Shown here in pieces: positions 36,212 to 45,579 of a stretch of DNA of 64,000 nt; the stretch's first letter is position 1; each line of letters opens with the position of its first letter. Below the pieces are notes generated by a model. The model was not told where the DNA came from, did no database searches, and saw only the letters and a list, made by a program, of their open reading frames with translations. The DNA lies in the NCBI RefSeq assembly GCF_900452395.1, contig NZ_UGNV01000001.1:124001-188000 (forward strand), read 5' to 3'. A program made the translations under genes and the position numbers. Origin of the DNA: Legionella beliardensis. GTDB lineage: Bacteria; Pseudomonadota; Gammaproteobacteria; Legionellales; Legionellaceae.

Positions 36212-37090
36212 CTAATAGCGAATTATTGGTAACATAGCTTGTAATTTGTCTATTTGAATCGACCAATAGTCTTGTTTATTTTTTACTTTAAAACCATATT
36301 TTTGATAAAGATTTAATGCTCTTTGGTTACTCGCTTCAACATTTAAGTCAATGATCATTCTACCCATGCTGAGCGCCTCATTAATACAATGCGCCAATAG
36401 CTCACTGCCTAAGCCTTTTCTTTGAAAAGACGGAAGAATAGCAATATCCGAAAAATGAGCGCTATCTGGTTTCCATTGAATATGTGCTTTTCCCATAGGA
36501 ATTTGATCGTTTAGCGCAAGTAATACGGTATAGCTATTATCATTTAATAAATAAGCAAAACGTTCAACCATGTTTTGATGGACTGAAAAACAGGCTGCAT
36601 CAATATTACATAGAGAGGATAAATCAGCTAAAGTTGCTTTACGCAAGGACAATAAAGGATTGCCAATTAACAGCGGCTCATAGCTTTGTCTCATCATATA
36701 ATACTCACTATGATGGTAGACAAACGCCATTTCTTCTAACCATTGATTAGGGGTTAAGGATGAGTTTGAAAGAATGATTTCTTTCATCTCTCGCATGTTA
36801 AGAAGTGGCATAATGCGAGTAAAAATTTGACTGGCTATCCCTTTATAGCGAAACTCAGGCGCAATTAATAAATTGGCTTCACAGGCATGCTCATAGAAAA
36901 AATATAAGCTTAAGAAACCAATTAGGGTTTCCTGTTGATATAACAAGATATTGCTTTCAGTATCTCGTTTTTGCTGCAGAAGATCATAATAAATAGTCTG
37001 CGAACCACCATCCTTAGCTGCGCAGGTTTGAGTTAATTGACTTAAATCTTCTAGTTGGGTCGTATTTAATTGTCGATTTTGTATAAGCAT
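36212..37090 (-). CDS. Tandem GNAT acetyltransferase
   Basis: A 292-residue protein with two GNAT domains. The first (about 1-140) has an acetyl-CoA loop-like stretch PEFRYKGIASQIF. The second (about 150-285) has the clearer DIAILPSFQRKGLGSELL and NQRALNLYQKYGF motifs. The second domain is therefore the likely active one. Tandem GNATs include MshD, but nothing here indicates mycothiol synthesis. Substrate unknown. Confidence 0.8.
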   Translation of the reverse strand: MLIQNRQLNTTQLEDLSQLTQTCAAKDGGSQTIYYDLLQQKRDTESNILLYQQETLIGFLSLYFFYEHACEANLLIAPEFRYKGIASQIFTRIMPLLNMREMKEIILSNSSLTPNQWLEEMAFVYHHSEYYMMRQSYEPLLIGNPLLSLRKATLADLSSLCNIDAACFSVHQNMVERFAYLLNDNSYTVLLALNDQIPMGKAHIQWKPDSAHFSDIAILPSFQRKGLGSELLAHCINEALSMGRMIIDLNVEASNQRALNLYQKYGFKVKNKQDYWSIQIDKLQAMLPIIRY

Positions 37091-37156
37091 AATAATTCTT
37101 AAGTTAAATAATTGGCCAAATTTTAATTACATCTATCAAATTTTATTAATTTTAAT

Positions 37157-37732
37157 TTAGTTTTTAGGCGCATGCCATAAACTTTGTAAGCGTTCATAAT
37201 AACCACATTGATAAAGATAATACCTATAACGAAAAGGGTGTTTTTGATAAAAAGATTGATGCGTATCATCAGCAGCGTAAAATTGGGTTGAGGGACGAAC
37301 TGCAGTGTAAATCCTAGAAAAGCGTTTTTCTATAGCTTGTTTACTCTCTAAAGCAATCTCTTTTTGGCTCTGATTAAGGTAAAAAATAGCCGTACGGTAT
37401 TGTGGGCCTGAGTCACAAAATTGGTTACTATCAGATGTTGGATCAATATGGCGCCAAAAGTAATCGACAATTTGTTGATAAGTAATTTGATATGGATCAT
37501 AAATGATATGAATTGCTTCTAAATAATCAGATTGGCCTGAGCAGACTTGATTATAGGTGGGATTTTGACTATTGCCGCCATCAAAGCCGACAACTGTATC
37601 TAATACACCCTGTATTTTATTAAATTCTGCTTGCATTCGCCAAAAATTACCACCAGCAAAAATAGCTTCAGCAGTTTTTGCATTGGCCTCGCTTATGAAA
37701 GCAAATAAAATAATAAACACTAAATTAACCAT
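37157..37732 (-). CDS. Exported MsrA homolog without the catalytic cysteine
   Basis: A 191-residue protein of the peptide methionine sulfoxide reductase A family, with an N-terminal signal peptide (about 1-18, ending ANA). The MsrA active site GGCFWCxE reads GGNFWRMQ here: Asn29 (codon AAT) replaces the nucleophilic Cys, Arg32 the next Cys, Gln34 the catalytic Glu. The rest of the fold is well kept (GFDGGNSQNPTYNQVCSGQ, IDPTSDSNQFCDSGPQYR), so it is not simply decaying. It cannot reduce methionine sulfoxide by the known mechanism, but might bind it. Confidence 0.85.
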   Translation of the reverse strand: MVNLVFIILFAFISEANAKTAEAIFAGGNFWRMQAEFNKIQGVLDTVVGFDGGNSQNPTYNQVCSGQSDYLEAIHIIYDPYQITYQQIVDYFWRHIDPTSDSNQFCDSGPQYRTAIFYLNQSQKEIALESKQAIEKRFSRIYTAVRPSTQFYAADDTHQSFYQKHPFRYRYYLYQCGYYERLQSLWHAPKN

Positions 37733-37845
37733 GGGTGTCCTGTCTATTGTAATTTAAAGAATCAGTTAGGTTAATTAATTGCAAATTCTTATACTCAAAG
37801 AGTAGGGGAAGATAGTTATAATTTCCAGGAAAATACGGGAATATA

Positions 37846-38658
37846 TTAAAAATGAAAATTAAGGACTGCGAAAATAATTTCAATTGTAATAAGTACGATA
37901 ATAACAATTTCTAAATTGTGTGAATGGCGGTTTTCTAAATAACTGTTAAACATTTCAAAGATTTCATTTAGTGTATCTAAGCGATGATTAATCGCATTAA
38001 CACGGCGTTGAATATGTAGATAACGCTCAAGCATGGTGTAATATTCTTCTAAGGTAGGATGCTGCCAAAAGTATTTAGGATGATAAAGGAAATTACTAAT
38101 TAAATTCATTTCACTTTTAGCGCCTAAAATTTCACCAATAATTTGCCGAATTTGCATGCGCGTTATTTGCATCTGTCCTGTACTTGATAATGTCTGAATG
38201 ACAGGTGTGTATTTTTCTATTAATGCTTCAATAATTGTTTCGAAATATTGTAATTTTACCGACTGTGAAAACCCATACGACAAACTTAATTTAAGATCAT
38301 TTCCATCCATATCACGCTCAAGCGAGATACAATCTACTTCAAAAAAATCATGAGGCTCAATAGAAGTTTTGTCACCTATGCGATAGGTAAACTCATCCCT
38401 TACTAAAACCGAAATAGGTTTAATAGTAAATTGGCGAATTTTATCTAAGTAAGGATCAACTTGGTAACGTTTTATCCCCCAAGTGACGACGCTGCCATTT
38501 TTAAACGCAAAAATAGTCGCATGGGGCTGGCTAATAGGCGAAATTTTTAACACATCTCGCGATCGCGCAGTATGGTAAATTCCTGTAGTTGATTTTAGAT
38601 CATTATCTAAACGTGTTAAATCAATAGAATGAGCGATGCAATAGCTTAAGCACTCCAT
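37846..38658 (-). CDS. RMD1 family protein (DUF155)
   Basis: A 270-residue protein of the RMD1/DUF155 family, found in mitochondria of fungi and in many bacteria. ATIFAFKNGSVVTWGIKRYQ and the long helical RRVNAINHRLDTLNEIFEMF followed by a C-terminal membrane segment (about 250-270, IVIIVLITIEIIFAVLNFHF) match the family. The eukaryotic members function at the mitochondrial inner membrane; the bacterial role is unknown. It is monocistronic in appearance. Confidence 0.85.
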   Translation of the reverse strand: MECLSYCIAHSIDLTRLDNDLKSTTGIYHTARSRDVLKISPISQPHATIFAFKNGSVVTWGIKRYQVDPYLDKIRQFTIKPISVLVRDEFTYRIGDKTSIEPHDFFEVDCISLERDMDGNDLKLSLSYGFSQSVKLQYFETIIEALIEKYTPVIQTLSSTGQMQITRMQIRQIIGEILGAKSEMNLISNFLYHPKYFWQHPTLEEYYTMLERYLHIQRRVNAINHRLDTLNEIFEMFNSYLENRHSHNLEIVIIVLITIEIIFAVLNFHF

Positions 38659-38750
38659 GATTGCAAGAACCTTCGAAGTTAGGGTACTCCTAATAGTTAC
38701 TTATTAGGAGTCATTTAAACTATCAAGATTATAGCTGAATTTGGAGTTAA

Positions 38751-39020
38751 CTACACGTTTTCTTCTTCTTCTTTTGCAGAAAAGGCTTTCTTTCTATCTG
38801 TTGTACCACCTAACCATTGAGGACATACTTCTAGAACTTCAGCAATTTTATATAATTGATCAGAGGAAGGTAAAATTTGTCCAAAAATCATGCCATTAGC
38901 TAAGTGGCGGGTAACACCAAATACCTTAGCGACAGCTTTTGTCTTTTCTGTTATGTCATCTGGAAAACCTAATAAAGATAATTCCCGATTAAATCTCTGC
39001 GAAAATACTTTCGTATTCAT
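38751..39020 (-). CDS. Small HTH regulator of the Cro/CI type
   Basis: An 89-residue protein with a lambda-repressor-like helix-turn-helix (KAVAKVFGVTRHLANGMIFGQILPSSDQLYKIAEVL) and a short charged tail. LEVCPQWLGG is a stretch found at the end of many CI-type DNA-binding domains. GGAG precedes the ATG. A perfect inverted repeat 27 bp upstream could be its own operator. No phage genes are nearby, so it is probably a domesticated regulator. Confidence 0.75.
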   Translation of the reverse strand: MNTKVFSQRFNRELSLLGFPDDITEKTKAVAKVFGVTRHLANGMIFGQILPSSDQLYKIAEVLEVCPQWLGGTTDRKKAFSAKEEEENV

Positions 39021-39046
39021 TATTTCACTCCATGAAAATAGTTAAT

Positions 39047-39063
39047 TTGTGATTATTTCACAA
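39047..39063. promoter_or_regulatory. Operator candidate of the HTH gene
   Basis: TTGTGA-TTATT-TCACAA is a perfect 6-5-6 inverted repeat 26 bp before the start codon of the HTH regulator. It resembles a CRP half-site pair, but its spacer is one base shorter than the CRP consensus, so autoregulation is the simpler reading. Confidence 0.55.
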
Positions 39064-39204
39064 CGCTTAACCGCCAATCCTTGACGCACGTAAATCTGTT
39101 ATAACTTATTTTTTTTTTTTAGAAAAGGCTTTTTACCCAGAATAAAGAAATAGTTTCTTTTAGTAACTAGGAAGACTTACTATAACAGGATTTAATCATT
39201 AATT

Positions 39205-39243
39205 CTTTGGCTAGGAGGTCAAAAATAAGCCTCCTAACCAAAG
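39205..39243 (-). terminator. 14-bp hairpin after the glycine cleavage operon
   Basis: Arms at 39205-39218 and 39230-39243 pair over 14 bp (one G-U on the operon strand) around an 11-base loop, seven bases past the gcvPB stop. No T tract follows on that strand. Confidence 0.55.
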
Positions 39244-39250
39244 GTATAAA

Positions 39251-40720
39251 TTATTCTTGTGCTTTATGCTCAGAATAACTGAAATAATTGAGATCAAGTT
39301 CTCGTGCCGCTTTAACATCATCGAGGCGCTTGACCGGTAACTTACTAGGGGCTTGCTTTAAAAGTTCTGGTTGGTTTTGTGCTTCAGTACGAATTGTGCG
39401 CATCGCTGCAATGAATCCATCTAACTCTTCTTTAGATTCTGTTTCCGTAGGCTCAATGAGTAAGCATTCAGGCACAAGCAAGGGAAAATAAGTGGTTGGG
39501 GCATGGAAGCCATAATCTAATAGCCGTTTCGCTAAATCCATAGCAGTAATACTGTAGTGCTTTTTTTCTTGATTTAGTGTTAATACAAACTCATGGCTAG
39601 CTCGCCTAGTAGGATAAGCAGGGTTAAATCCTACTTGAGTTAGTGCAGCCAATAAATAATTAGCATTTAACGTGGCAAATTCCGAGACTCGTAATAACCC
39701 TTCTTGGCCTAAAAGACGAATATAAAAATAAGCACGCAGTAATATTCCGGCATTACCCATAAAACAAGATAGACGGCCAATACTTTGTGGGTAATCTGCT
39801 TTGGTTGCAAAGCGATAGGTTTCATCTTCTTTAAGCACGACAGGTAGGGGTAGGTAAGGCAGTAAACGTTTACCCACTGCAACGGGGCCCGCACCTGGCC
39901 CACCACTGCCATGGGGCGTGGCAAACGTTTTATGCAGATTTAAATGCATCACATCAAATCCCATATCACCTGGGCGAACACGGCCTAAAATCGCATTTAA
40001 ATTAGCCCCATCATAATACAGTAAGCCACCAGCTTGGTGTATAATCGCGGCAATGTCAGTAATTTGCTTCATAAACAAACCTAACGTTGATGGATTAGTC
40101 AACATAATCCCCGCTGTTTTAGGCCCCACCTTTTGCTTTAATTGTTCTAAATCAAGTTCCCCATCTTTAGCAGTAGGAATTTCTACAATTTTAAAACCAC
40201 ACATAACAGCAGAGGCAGGATTTGTACCATGCGCTGCATCAGGGATAATCATTTCAGTTCGCTCTGTATCACCTCGTGATTGGTGATAAGCTTTAATCAT
40301 GGCAACGCCTGCAAACTCGCCTTGTGAACCTGCCATAGGTGTGAGCGAGATACCGCTCATGCCAGTAATTTCAAGTAAGTATGACTGCAATTGATAAATA
40401 GCTTGTAAATACCCTTGGCTGTATTTTTCAGGTGTTAAGGGATGCCGATTTACAAATCCTGCAATCGATGCGGCCTTATGAACGCCACGCGGGTTATATT
40501 TCATCGTGCAAGAACCCAGCGGGATAAAGTTTGTATCAATCGCATAGTTTTGCTGGGACAGCCTCGTGTAATGGCGTACTACTTGCAATTCCGAGCAACT
40601 GGGCAAGCGAGGAGGGCTTTTACGTAAAAAGTGATCAGGTATGTTTAAGGAATTGGTATCTGATTGGGGCCCTTGAGCAGTTGCTTGACGCCCAATTTGA
40701 GAACGCTCAAATATTAACAT
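39251..40720 (-). CDS. gcvPB: Glycine dehydrogenase (decarboxylating) subunit 2
   Basis: A 489-residue half of the split P-protein. It holds the PLP Lys in [18 protein letters not shown], along with [10 protein letters not shown] and GSCTMKYNP. With GcvPA it decarboxylates glycine and hands the aminomethyl group to lipoylated GcvH. I use the ATG at 40720, with GGAGG nine bases upstream; an in-frame start 15 codons earlier adds residues unlike the family. Its start overlaps the end of the YciI-like gene by seven bases. Last gene of the gcv operon. Confidence 0.95.
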   Translation of the reverse strand: MLIFERSQIGRQATAQGPQSDTNSLNIPDHFLRKSPPRLPSCSELQVVRHYTRLSQQNYAIDTNFIPLGSCTMKYNPRGVHKAASIAGFVNRHPLTPEKYSQGYLQAIYQLQSYLLEITGMSGISLTPMAGSQGEFAGVAMIKAYHQSRGDTERTEMIIPDAAHGTNPASAVMCGFKIVEIPTAKDGELDLEQLKQKVGPKTAGIMLTNPSTLGLFMKQITDIAAIIHQAGGLLYYDGANLNAILGRVRPGDMGFDVMHLNLHKTFATPHGSGGPGAGPVAVGKRLLPYLPLPVVLKEDETYRFATKADYPQSIGRLSCFMGNAGILLRAYFYIRLLGQEGLLRVSEFATLNANYLLAALTQVGFNPAYPTRRASHEFVLTLNQEKKHYSITAMDLAKRLLDYGFHAPTTYFPLLVPECLLIEPTETESKEELDGFIAAMRTIRTEAQNQPELLKQAPSKLPVKRLDDVKAARELDLNYFSYSEHKAQE

Positions 40721-41022
40721 AATTTGCCCTCCGTTTCTTGAATAAGCGCTTTTAAGGCGTCGCAATGCATCACTGGTGTAAATTCTATGAACTCGTAATC
40801 AGCAATTTCTGCTAAATAATAAGGATCTTTCTTAAAAACAGACTCAAGGTAGGCTTTATTATTAGTTGCCGCAATAATAATACCGCCTATACGGGGTTTC
40901 ATTGGCCCTGAGGCGACTAATAATCCTTGCTTATAATAGTAATCAAGATATTCCCGATGAGCTTGTAAATATTTATCAACTTCAGTTAATGAAGTTTTAT
41001 AGGTTAATTGAATAATAAACAT
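40714..41022 (-). CDS. YciI-like protein inside the gcv operon
   Basis: A 102-residue YCII-related protein (dimeric alpha/beta ferredoxin-like fold). It begins [19 protein letters not shown] and contains [16 protein letters not shown], the conserved core with a His and Asp typical of the family. The enzymatic role is unproven; related proteins can act as dehydrochlorinases or dehydratases. It lies six bases after gcvPA and overlaps gcvPB, so it is co-translated with the P-protein subunits. Confidence 0.8.
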   Translation of the reverse strand: MFIIQLTYKTSLTEVDKYLQAHREYLDYYYKQGLLVASGPMKPRIGGIIIAATNNKAYLESVFKKDPYYLAEIADYEFIEFTPVMHCDALKALIQETEGKLC

Positions 41023-41028
41023 ACAACC

Positions 41029-42387
41029 TCACTTCATAATATCAGTTAATACATTGGCATAAAACTCAATGTCTTGAGGCGTGCGCATTTCAGTAGCGCA
41101 GATAAGCAAGCTATTAGCAAGCCCGGGATAATGCGTTTGCACAGGGTAACCCCCATCAATTCCGCGTGCCTTTAATTCGTTTAAAATAGGTTCTATGGGC
41201 TGCTCAAATTGTAGTAATGCTTCATGGAAATAAGGTGCGGTAAATACTTGCCTAATACCTGGAATCGCCGTTAGCTTGCTTACTAATGATACGGTATTTT
41301 TATGGCATTGTTCAGCTATCAATTGTAAACCTTGTGGCCCAATTAAGCTCATATGAATAGTTGCTGCGGTAACGAGTAATCCTTGATTGGTACAAATATT
41401 TGATGTGGCTTTAGCTCGTCGTATATGCTGCTCTCTAGCTTGTAGCGTTAAGGTAAAACCGGTTTTATTTTCCTTATCTACCGTGCGGCCAATTAAACGC
41501 CCAGGCATTTGCCTTACATGTTCAAGACGCGTGCTAAAGAAACCAAAATAAGGCCCACCTGAGGCCATTGGTGCTCCTAAAGGTTGCCCTTCACCACATA
41601 CAATATCAACGCCCTTTAATCCCCACTCGCCGGGGGGCTTTAGAAGGCCTAATGAAATAGGATTAACACAAGCAATAACAATAGTATTATTAGCTGCACC
41701 CCAATTAGTTAATTCATCAACAGGTTCAAGGCAGCCAAAAAAATTGGGCTGTACAATGACTAAAGCCGTGATGTCTTGGCCGGTATATTTTTCAAGCTCA
41801 GCGAGCGTTGTGGTTCCTTCGTGCTGGTTAAAAGGCAGATTGATGATTTCGATATGTTGATTACGAGCCACCGTTTCAATGGTTTCACGATAAAAAGGAT
41901 GCAAAGTACCGGCGATTAAAACGCGATTTGTTTTGCTGTGCCGATTAAGACGAATAGCCATTAAAATAGCTTCCGCTGCTGCGGTTGCGCCATCATAAAG
42001 CGAGGCATTGGCTACATCCATCCCAGTCAATTCAGCAATCATGGTTTGAAATTCATAAAGTAACTGCAAAGTCCCTTGGCTTGCTTCTGCTTGATAAGGT
42101 GTATAGGCTGTTAAAAATTCACCTCGTGACGCAATGTCCCATACTGCTGCTGGAATATGATGATCATAAGCGCCGGCACCAATAAAACAAAGGCCATTTT
42201 GATTATTATTGGCTAATTGAGCGGCTTCTTTTAGCATCATCATTTCATTCATGCCAGCCGGAATTTGTTTAAATCCTTGAAAGTGGAGTTGTGCTGGAAT
42301 TTCATCAAATAAATCATTTGTGCGAGCAACGCCAATCGTTTCTAGCATTGCTTTAACATCTTCTTCAGTATGGGGCACGTAAGGCAT
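41029..42387 (-). CDS. gcvPA: Glycine dehydrogenase (decarboxylating) subunit 1
   Basis: A 452-residue N-terminal half of the split P-protein. PYVPHTEEDVKAMLETIG at the start, AAAEAILMA in the fold core and GEGQPLGAPMASGGPYFG near the active site are characteristic. It pairs with GcvPB; the split form is typical of Legionella and thermophiles, unlike E. coli's single chain. Two bases separate it from the gcvH stop. Confidence 0.95.
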   Translation of the reverse strand: MPYVPHTEEDVKAMLETIGVARTNDLFDEIPAQLHFQGFKQIPAGMNEMMMLKEAAQLANNNQNGLCFIGAGAYDHHIPAAVWDIASRGEFLTAYTPYQAEASQGTLQLLYEFQTMIAELTGMDVANASLYDGATAAAEAILMAIRLNRHSKTNRVLIAGTLHPFYRETIETVARNQHIEIINLPFNQHEGTTTLAELEKYTGQDITALVIVQPNFFGCLEPVDELTNWGAANNTIVIACVNPISLGLLKPPGEWGLKGVDIVCGEGQPLGAPMASGGPYFGFFSTRLEHVRQMPGRLIGRTVDKENKTGFTLTLQAREQHIRRAKATSNICTNQGLLVTAATIHMSLIGPQGLQLIAEQCHKNTVSLVSKLTAIPGIRQVFTAPYFHEALLQFEQPIEPILNELKARGIDGGYPVQTHYPGLANSLLICATEMRTPQDIEFYANVLTDIMK

Positions 42388-42389
42388 AG

Positions 42390-42767
42390 CTATTCTTCCT
42401 CAGCAATCTCATGTTCATATTGATCGGCATCCATTAAATCACTTAAGTCACTCGCGTCAGTTAAACGAAGTTTTACTAACCATCCAGCGCTATAGGGATC
42501 TGTATTTACTAAAGCAGGATTGTCAATAACCGCCTGATTAACTTCCATAACGATACCACTGATTGGTGAGTAGAAATCAGATGCGGCTTTGACTGATTCT
42601 ACAACACCTAACTCATCGCCAGCAGTGACTTCTTCGCCTTCCTTAGGGAGTTCAACAAAGACTAAATCACCTAAAAGTTGTTGTGCGTGATCCGTGATAC
42701 CAACTAAGGCTTCTTCACCATCAACTTGTATCCATTCATGAGTGCGTGTAAATTTTAAATCTGACAT
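42390..42767 (-). CDS. gcvH: Glycine cleavage system H protein
   Basis: A 125-residue lipoyl carrier. The lipoylated Lys60 sits in [14 protein letters not shown], and [17 protein letters not shown] is the typical C-terminal motif. It shuttles the aminomethyl group from the P to the T protein. Position in the operon is between gcvT and gcvPA, with AGGAGATATCA as ribosome site. Confidence 0.96.
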   Translation of the reverse strand: MSDLKFTRTHEWIQVDGEEALVGITDHAQQLLGDLVFVELPKEGEEVTAGDELGVVESVKAASDFYSPISGIVMEVNQAVIDNPALVNTDPYSAGWLVKLRLTDASDLSDLMDADQYEHEIAEEE

Positions 42768-42812
42768 TGATATCTCCTCTTCATCGCATAAATTTAATTA
42801 TTAATTTTTATT

Positions 42813-43898
42813 TTATAGAGGTTTTCCATTGCGGATAAATCTTGGTTTTGTTACGTATGCGGAAATAAGTTTACCTCGAATATCAACTAAGACTTCATCA
42901 CCTGCTTCTGCCGGTACTCGAGCAAGGGCAATCGACTTTGCTAGAGTAGGGGAATAAGTACCACTGGTGATAATACCTTCATGTTGTGAATTAGGAATAA
43001 CGACGCGTTGGCCTGTGCGCATTATAGCTTTTTCATCCATGATCAAGCCAACAAACTTGCGCTTAATACCTTGTTGTTTTTGAAATAACAGAGCACCCAT
43101 GCCGATAAAGTCTCGGTCTTCAGGCTGCCATTTAACAGTCCAGCCTAAACCGGATTCTAATGGTGTGGTTGATTCATCCATATCTTGGCCATATAAAAGC
43201 ATGCCTGCTTCCAGTCGAAGCGTATCGCGAGCACCAAGTCCACACGGCTTAACGTTGGCTGCTAATAAATTAGACCAAAGTTGATTAATCTCGTTTGCAG
43301 GAGCAACGATTTCTAAGCCATCTTCACCCGTATAGCCTGTGCGGGCAAAAAAATAGTTATCTACATCAACGCATTCAAAATAGGTTAAGGTAGAAATAGC
43401 ATCGCTTTGGGCTGGCGTAAGCACACTCATGGTCTTAGCTAATGCGTCAGGCCCTTGCACCGCAACCATAGCCAATTCAGTCCGCTCTTGCAAGCCGACT
43501 GCAAAACCCTCACTCTTTTTGCGAATCCAGGCAAGATCCTGCTCGCGAGTTGCAGAATTTAATACAATACGATAATTATCAGGCGCACGCTGATAAGCAA
43601 TAAGATCATCAATAATTCCGCCGTGCTCATTGCACATACAGCTATATAATGCGCGGCCGCTGTGTTGTAATTGATCAACATCATTAGTAAGGAGTTTACG
43701 TAAAAATTGCCTACCGCCTGCGCCTAAAATATCAACGATAGTCATGTGAGATACGTCAAACATCCCAGCAGAGGAACGAACAGTATGGTGTTCTTCAAGT
43801 TGAGAGCCATAATGCAGTGGCATTTCCCAGCCGTGAAAATTAACCAATCTAGCGCCCATGGCGGCGTGACTAGCATGCAATGGTGTCTTCGCAATCAT
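42813..43898 (-). CDS. gcvT: Aminomethyltransferase (glycine cleavage T protein)
   Basis: A 361-residue folate-dependent aminomethyltransferase that releases ammonia and forms methylene-tetrahydrofolate. Motifs are MFDVSHMTIVDI, GYTGEDGLEI and the conserved Asp in LTNDVDQL. I use the ATG at 43898 (ribosome site GAGGAA) over an in-frame GTG seven codons upstream. It is the first gene of the gcvT-gcvH-gcvPA-yciI-gcvPB operon. The leader was examined for a glycine riboswitch; none was recognised. Confidence 0.95.
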   Translation of the reverse strand: MIAKTPLHASHAAMGARLVNFHGWEMPLHYGSQLEEHHTVRSSAGMFDVSHMTIVDILGAGGRQFLRKLLTNDVDQLQHSGRALYSCMCNEHGGIIDDLIAYQRAPDNYRIVLNSATREQDLAWIRKKSEGFAVGLQERTELAMVAVQGPDALAKTMSVLTPAQSDAISTLTYFECVDVDNYFFARTGYTGEDGLEIVAPANEINQLWSNLLAANVKPCGLGARDTLRLEAGMLLYGQDMDESTTPLESGLGWTVKWQPEDRDFIGMGALLFQKQQGIKRKFVGLIMDEKAIMRTGQRVVIPNSQHEGIITSGTYSPTLAKSIALARVPAEAGDEVLVDIRGKLISAYVTKPRFIRNGKPL

Positions 43899-44166
43899 TT
43901 GCTTCCTCGTTTTATGCACTCTGGGACATAATTATACCTTGATAAGTGTTTACTACAAGAGCAATACTCGACTTATATTAACTCGTCATAAGGTCTTAAC
44001 TTTTAATATTTATTTTTAAGTAAAGCTTCAGGAGTGCTAGTGTAAATCCAGTACTTTCAAGCTGAAGGGGTATATTATGGCTTATACTTTATAAAAAGCT
44101 ATCTATTGAAGCAGTGAGGAAAAATTTCCTTTAGATGCTAAGGCTAATTGACGGGAGTAGGCCCAT

Positions 44167-45321
44167 ATGCAAGAGGTAACGGTAAAGTCTTGGGGCAGCC
44201 GCCTAAAGGACGCCTTTGCTGGTATTTTATTTGGCTTTGTACTTATTGGTGTTGCGATTTATCTTATCTTTTGGAATGAGCGTCATGGTTTTAATATGGC
44301 TCAGTCTTTAGCTGAAGTAAAAAAAACACTAATTAGTGTTCCTGCGAGCCCCATTGATAATAAAAATAATCTACGTGTGGTTTATTTAACTGGCTTGGCA
44401 ACGACGACTGAGCAACTTAAAGACTCGTTGTTAGATATTCAGTTAACAGCCATTGCCTTAATTAGAACAGTAGAAATGTATCAATGGCAAGAAGAAGAAA
44501 AAACGAGGACTGAAAAGCAATTAGGTGGTTCAGAGCGCACTGTTAAAACATACACCTATAAAAAAATTTGGTCAGAAAATTTAATTAATAGCTCACAATT
44601 TAAAGAAACCACGTATCAAAATCCCACAACAATGCCGGCAAAGTCACAACATCAAATGTCTTCGCACGTCACCTTAGGCGATTTTACTTTGCCACCTAGT
44701 TTAATAGAAAAAATTACACTAACTACACCTGTGGATTTGTCTAAAATCAATGTAGATAAGCTAGGGGCACAATTTAACAAGCCTGTTAAATTAACTAATG
44801 ATGAATTATATATAGGACAGAATAGTCAAACGCCTCAGGTAGGCGATTTAAAAATTTCTGTAGCAGCAGTATTGCCACAGCAAGTCAGTATTATCGCACA
44901 GCAAACAGGGACAACGTTGCAGCCTTATCAGGCTGCAGCAGGCGAAGAGGTATTGCTATTATCGCCAGGGCAAGAGTCAACGGATAGCATGATTAAAAAA
45001 GCCCAAGATGAAAATCGCATGATTACTTGGGTTTTACGATTTGTAACATTACTTATGATGATTAGTGGCTTTGCATTGTTGATGCGACCTTTAAGTGTTT
45101 TAGCCGATGTCTTGCCTTTCTTAGGCACATTAGTTGGGTTTGGTACAGGCTTAATTGCTGCAGTTATTGGCTTTTGTTTATGGACTATCTTTCTTGCCAT
45201 TGCTTGGTTCGCTACGAGGCCTTTGTTTGCCCTCGGGCTATTGGTGATTGTAGCATTAGTGATTTATTTATTCTGGAAGTCAAGGCCAGAAAAAGTAGAT
45301 AATAACGCAGATAGAGTGTAA
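44167..45321 (+). CDS. TMEM43/DUF1625 family membrane protein
   Basis: A 384-residue protein related to eukaryotic TMEM43 (LUMA). One membrane segment lies near the N-terminus (about 15-37, GILFGFVLIGVAIYLIFW), then a large soluble region (about 45-280) with the conserved NERH start and repeated beta-rich stretches, then three closely spaced membrane segments (about 285-375). Eukaryotic members sit in the ER and inner nuclear membrane. The bacterial function is unknown. It lies directly before copy 2 of the long-hairpin repeat. Confidence 0.85.
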   Translation: MQEVTVKSWGSRLKDAFAGILFGFVLIGVAIYLIFWNERHGFNMAQSLAEVKKTLISVPASPIDNKNNLRVVYLTGLATTTEQLKDSLLDIQLTAIALIRTVEMYQWQEEEKTRTEKQLGGSERTVKTYTYKKIWSENLINSSQFKETTYQNPTTMPAKSQHQMSSHVTLGDFTLPPSLIEKITLTTPVDLSKINVDKLGAQFNKPVKLTNDELYIGQNSQTPQVGDLKISVAAVLPQQVSIIAQQTGTTLQPYQAAAGEEVLLLSPGQESTDSMIKKAQDENRMITWVLRFVTLLMMISGFALLMRPLSVLADVLPFLGTLVGFGTGLIAAVIGFCLWTIFLAIAWFATRPLFALGLLVIVALVIYLFWKSRPEKVDNNADRV

Positions 45322-45328
45322 AAAAGCC

Positions 45329-45486
45329 AGTTTGGCGTATTTAGCCCGTATTTACTTGCCTGTAAGGCCTTTTCCAAACGCGCTTTCACATCCATGTGGC
45401 TCGATGAAGGGCATCCATGCCCTTCAACGGTTTGGAAAAGGCCTTACAGGCAAGCAAATACTAGTTTCGTGAAATATAAAAACTCT
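45329..45486. repeat. Long-hairpin dispersed repeat, copy 2
   Basis: Homologous to 19020-19178. Arms at 45348-45379 and 45430-45461 (32 bases) pair with a single mismatch. It starts seven bases after the TMEM43 stop codon and could form the 3' end of that transcript. Confidence 0.9.
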
Positions 45487-45579
45487 GCAGCAGGGTTAAA
45501 AAGAAACTAAAGTAATTATAAAAAAAGCGCTTTAAATTTAATCTACACTTATAGATATTATTTTAAAATAGGATGGTTT

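Noticed and set aside
43899..44166. Possible glycine riboswitch upstream of gcvT
   Set aside because: The leader lacks the conserved stems and junction sequences of the glycine aptamer.
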